Assembly (NCBI RefSeq): GCF_001625575.1
Contig: NZ_AUXV01000008.1
Span: forward strand, 62,001-126,000
DNA from: Pseudoalteromonas luteoviolacea S2607
Lineage (GTDB): Bacteria; Pseudomonadota; Gammaproteobacteria; Enterobacterales; Alteromonadaceae
Direction of reading: 5' to 3'
DNA length: 64,000 nt
Shown here: one piece after another, positions 63,092 to 64,000 of the stretch
Numbering within the stretch: position 1 is the first letter of the stretch
Layout: the number at the start of each line of letters is the position of its first letter
Notes under the pieces: generated by a model
What the model saw: the letters and a program-made list of their open reading frames with translations, nothing else
Database searches by the model: none
Told to the model about the DNA's origin: nothing
Translations under genes and position numbers: made by a program

Positions 63092-64000
63092 ATGACAAAA
63101 CATAATAAAGCAAGCTCGAATACATTAGACGAAGTATTCAATGGTGTTGAGTACGCCACTCTTAGGGCTAAGCCAGAATCCACAAAGATAACTAACGAGC
63201 AAAGGCTAGATAGCCCGTTTGAGCCAGCTCTAAGTGCAAAGGTTTGGCCAGTTACAATACAAGACCTCGGATACAATCAAGCTTGGGTTGAACTGTATGT
63301 AGAGTCCATATTAGCCTGGCTACATGAAGCCAATGACAGTCAGATTTTTGAACTATCTAAACCTGTTTATTTAATGCAGCTAGGTGCTGCAAATTATCGC
63401 CTTGGGTTGGCGTTGCTTCATAGCTTGGCGCAAGCACTCGCACCACAGGGGCTAATAAAAATTAAGCTATGCATGATATTTACAGTCGATGATGAAAAAA
63501 TGCAAACGCTTTTGTTTAATCACCCAGATTTCGGCTATTTTTATGAACGGCAGCAAGCTCAGATTGTTAACTGGGAAGCGTCATCTTCGAACCCCATACC
63601 GACGCACGCGTTAGATGGCAGTGCCTTAATGGTCGATGCAAACCCAGTTGTATTGATTAGTCATAAAGTATTTTCTCAGCTATCTCAAGCCATTTATCAT
63701 ATTCATTACAATCAAATTTTCCGAGCTGAGTTGGCTCCTCTTTCAAGCTCGGTGTCTAATGCCCAACACGTGCAAGGTGAGATGCCATTGCTTTGGGAGA
63801 TGCAAAAACAGCAGGCATTAAACAGGGCAGAACAACATAACTCAACGCTTGCATTACGCTGGCTACAGACATCTATTGACGAGGAAGTTAACGATGACAA
63901 TGGCGTACTCGGTAAATGGTTAAAAACGGCACTTGAGCATCATACTTTAGCTGGGATGAGCAGAAGTATTGCTATTCCGTATACGGCCGCCAAAGTGATA
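63092..64000 (+). CDS. Unknown protein, 3' end beyond the window
   Basis: The frame is open from ATG 63092 to the window end (303 codons), so the gene is partial. A Rossmann-like stretch at about residues 82-120, KPVYLMQLGAANYRLGLALLHSLAQAL, resembles motif I of MidA/PRMT-type S-adenosylmethionine methyltransferases, but the glycine signature is degenerate. The later VVLISHKVFSQLSQAIYHIHYNQIF fits the same type of fold. It is co-directional with and 41 bases from the collar protein gene, so it belongs to the locus. Function not assigned; a particle or effector-related role is only inference. Confidence 0.6.
   Translation, partial: MTKHNKASSNTLDEVFNGVEYATLRAKPESTKITNEQRLDSPFEPALSAKVWPVTIQDLGYNQAWVELYVESILAWLHEANDSQIFELSKPVYLMQLGAANYRLGLALLHSLAQALAPQGLIKIKLCMIFTVDDEKMQTLLFNHPDFGYFYERQQAQIVNWEASSSNPIPTHALDGSALMVDANPVVLISHKVFSQLSQAIYHIHYNQIFRAELAPLSSSVSNAQHVQGEMPLLWEMQKQQALNRAEQHNSTLALRWLQTSIDEEVNDDNGVLGKWLKTALEHHTLAGMSRSIAIPYTAAKVI

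Noticed and set aside
53899..64000. Complete prophage
   Set aside because: No integrase, repressor, portal, terminase or capsid gene is visible and an AAA/DUF4255 pair typical of eCIS is present; the unseen right side leaves this open but unlikely.
1..64000. tRNA, rRNA, IS elements, attachment sites, riboswitches
   Set aside because: None could be recognised by eye on either strand; no transposase or integrase protein among the open frames.

Overview
The window reads as a chromosomal segment of a marine gammaproteobacterium of the order Alteromonadales, most likely Pseudoalteromonas. The basis is gene order and protein character: ackA-pta beside yfbV, an arsC-like/dapE pair, a divergent gltA / sdhCDAB-sucABCD citric-acid-cycle block, rlmA, xthA, a CLCA_X-family protein, DUF3083- and DUF3718-type proteins, a GlyGly-CTERM sorting tail, and a moderate-to-low G+C composition. 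This is inference; no 16S rRNA, tRNA or other marker is present.

Layout. 1-11.6 kb is core or housekeeping: the 5' part of a GAF-PAS-histidine kinase cut by the window edge, a CLCA_X protein overlapping a DTW-domain tRNA-modification gene, a stand-alone Hpt protein, alaA, a tightly coupled five-gene operon (ACT protein, EIIA-Glc-like protein, ArsC-like protein, dapE, M15 peptidase), then ackA-pta and yfbV. 11.6-28.8 kb is an accessory secretome locus. It holds a GlyGly-CTERM PKD protein on the minus strand, then a collinear run of mostly exported proteins: a membrane-anchored coiled-coil protein, an orphan 569-residue protein, two DUF1566 (Lcl-like) proteins, an RTX-repeat protein, a thermolysin-family (M4) protease without propeptide, and a protein ending in a Hint (hedgehog/intein) self-processing domain. 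A second M4 protease with a propeptide follows after a terminator. 28.8-35.2 kb holds rlmA, an ECF-type permease, xthA, a DUF3718 protein, a TonB-dependent receptor and acylphosphatase. 35.2-46.8 kb is the TCA block, in which SucB carries two tandem lipoyl domains. 47.1-53.5 kb holds an unknown membrane protein, a TPR protein with a degenerate GGDEF domain, a DUF3083-like protein, a condensation-fold acyltransferase-like protein and an ECF sigma factor.

53.5-64.0 kb is the left end of a phage-tail-like particle locus, best read as an extracellular contractile injection system (eCIS) or related tailocin. A NusG/RfaH paralogue, preceded by an ops-like element, leads an overlapping run of lysozyme, AAA+ ATPase, DUF4255 (Pvc16/Afp16-like) protein and several tail-fibre/collar proteins. 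The run ends in an open frame that leaves the window. Sheath, tube, spike and baseplate genes are not inside the window, so the assignment rests on the ATPase/DUF4255 pair and the fibres.

Two systems deserve most attention. One is the 12.5-28.7 kb secreted-protein operon, in which proteases and a self-processing Hint protein are co-expressed with repeat and adhesion-like proteins. The other is the antiterminator-led contractile-particle locus with a modular fibre set. No IS element, integrase, CRISPR array, tRNA or rRNA was recognised.
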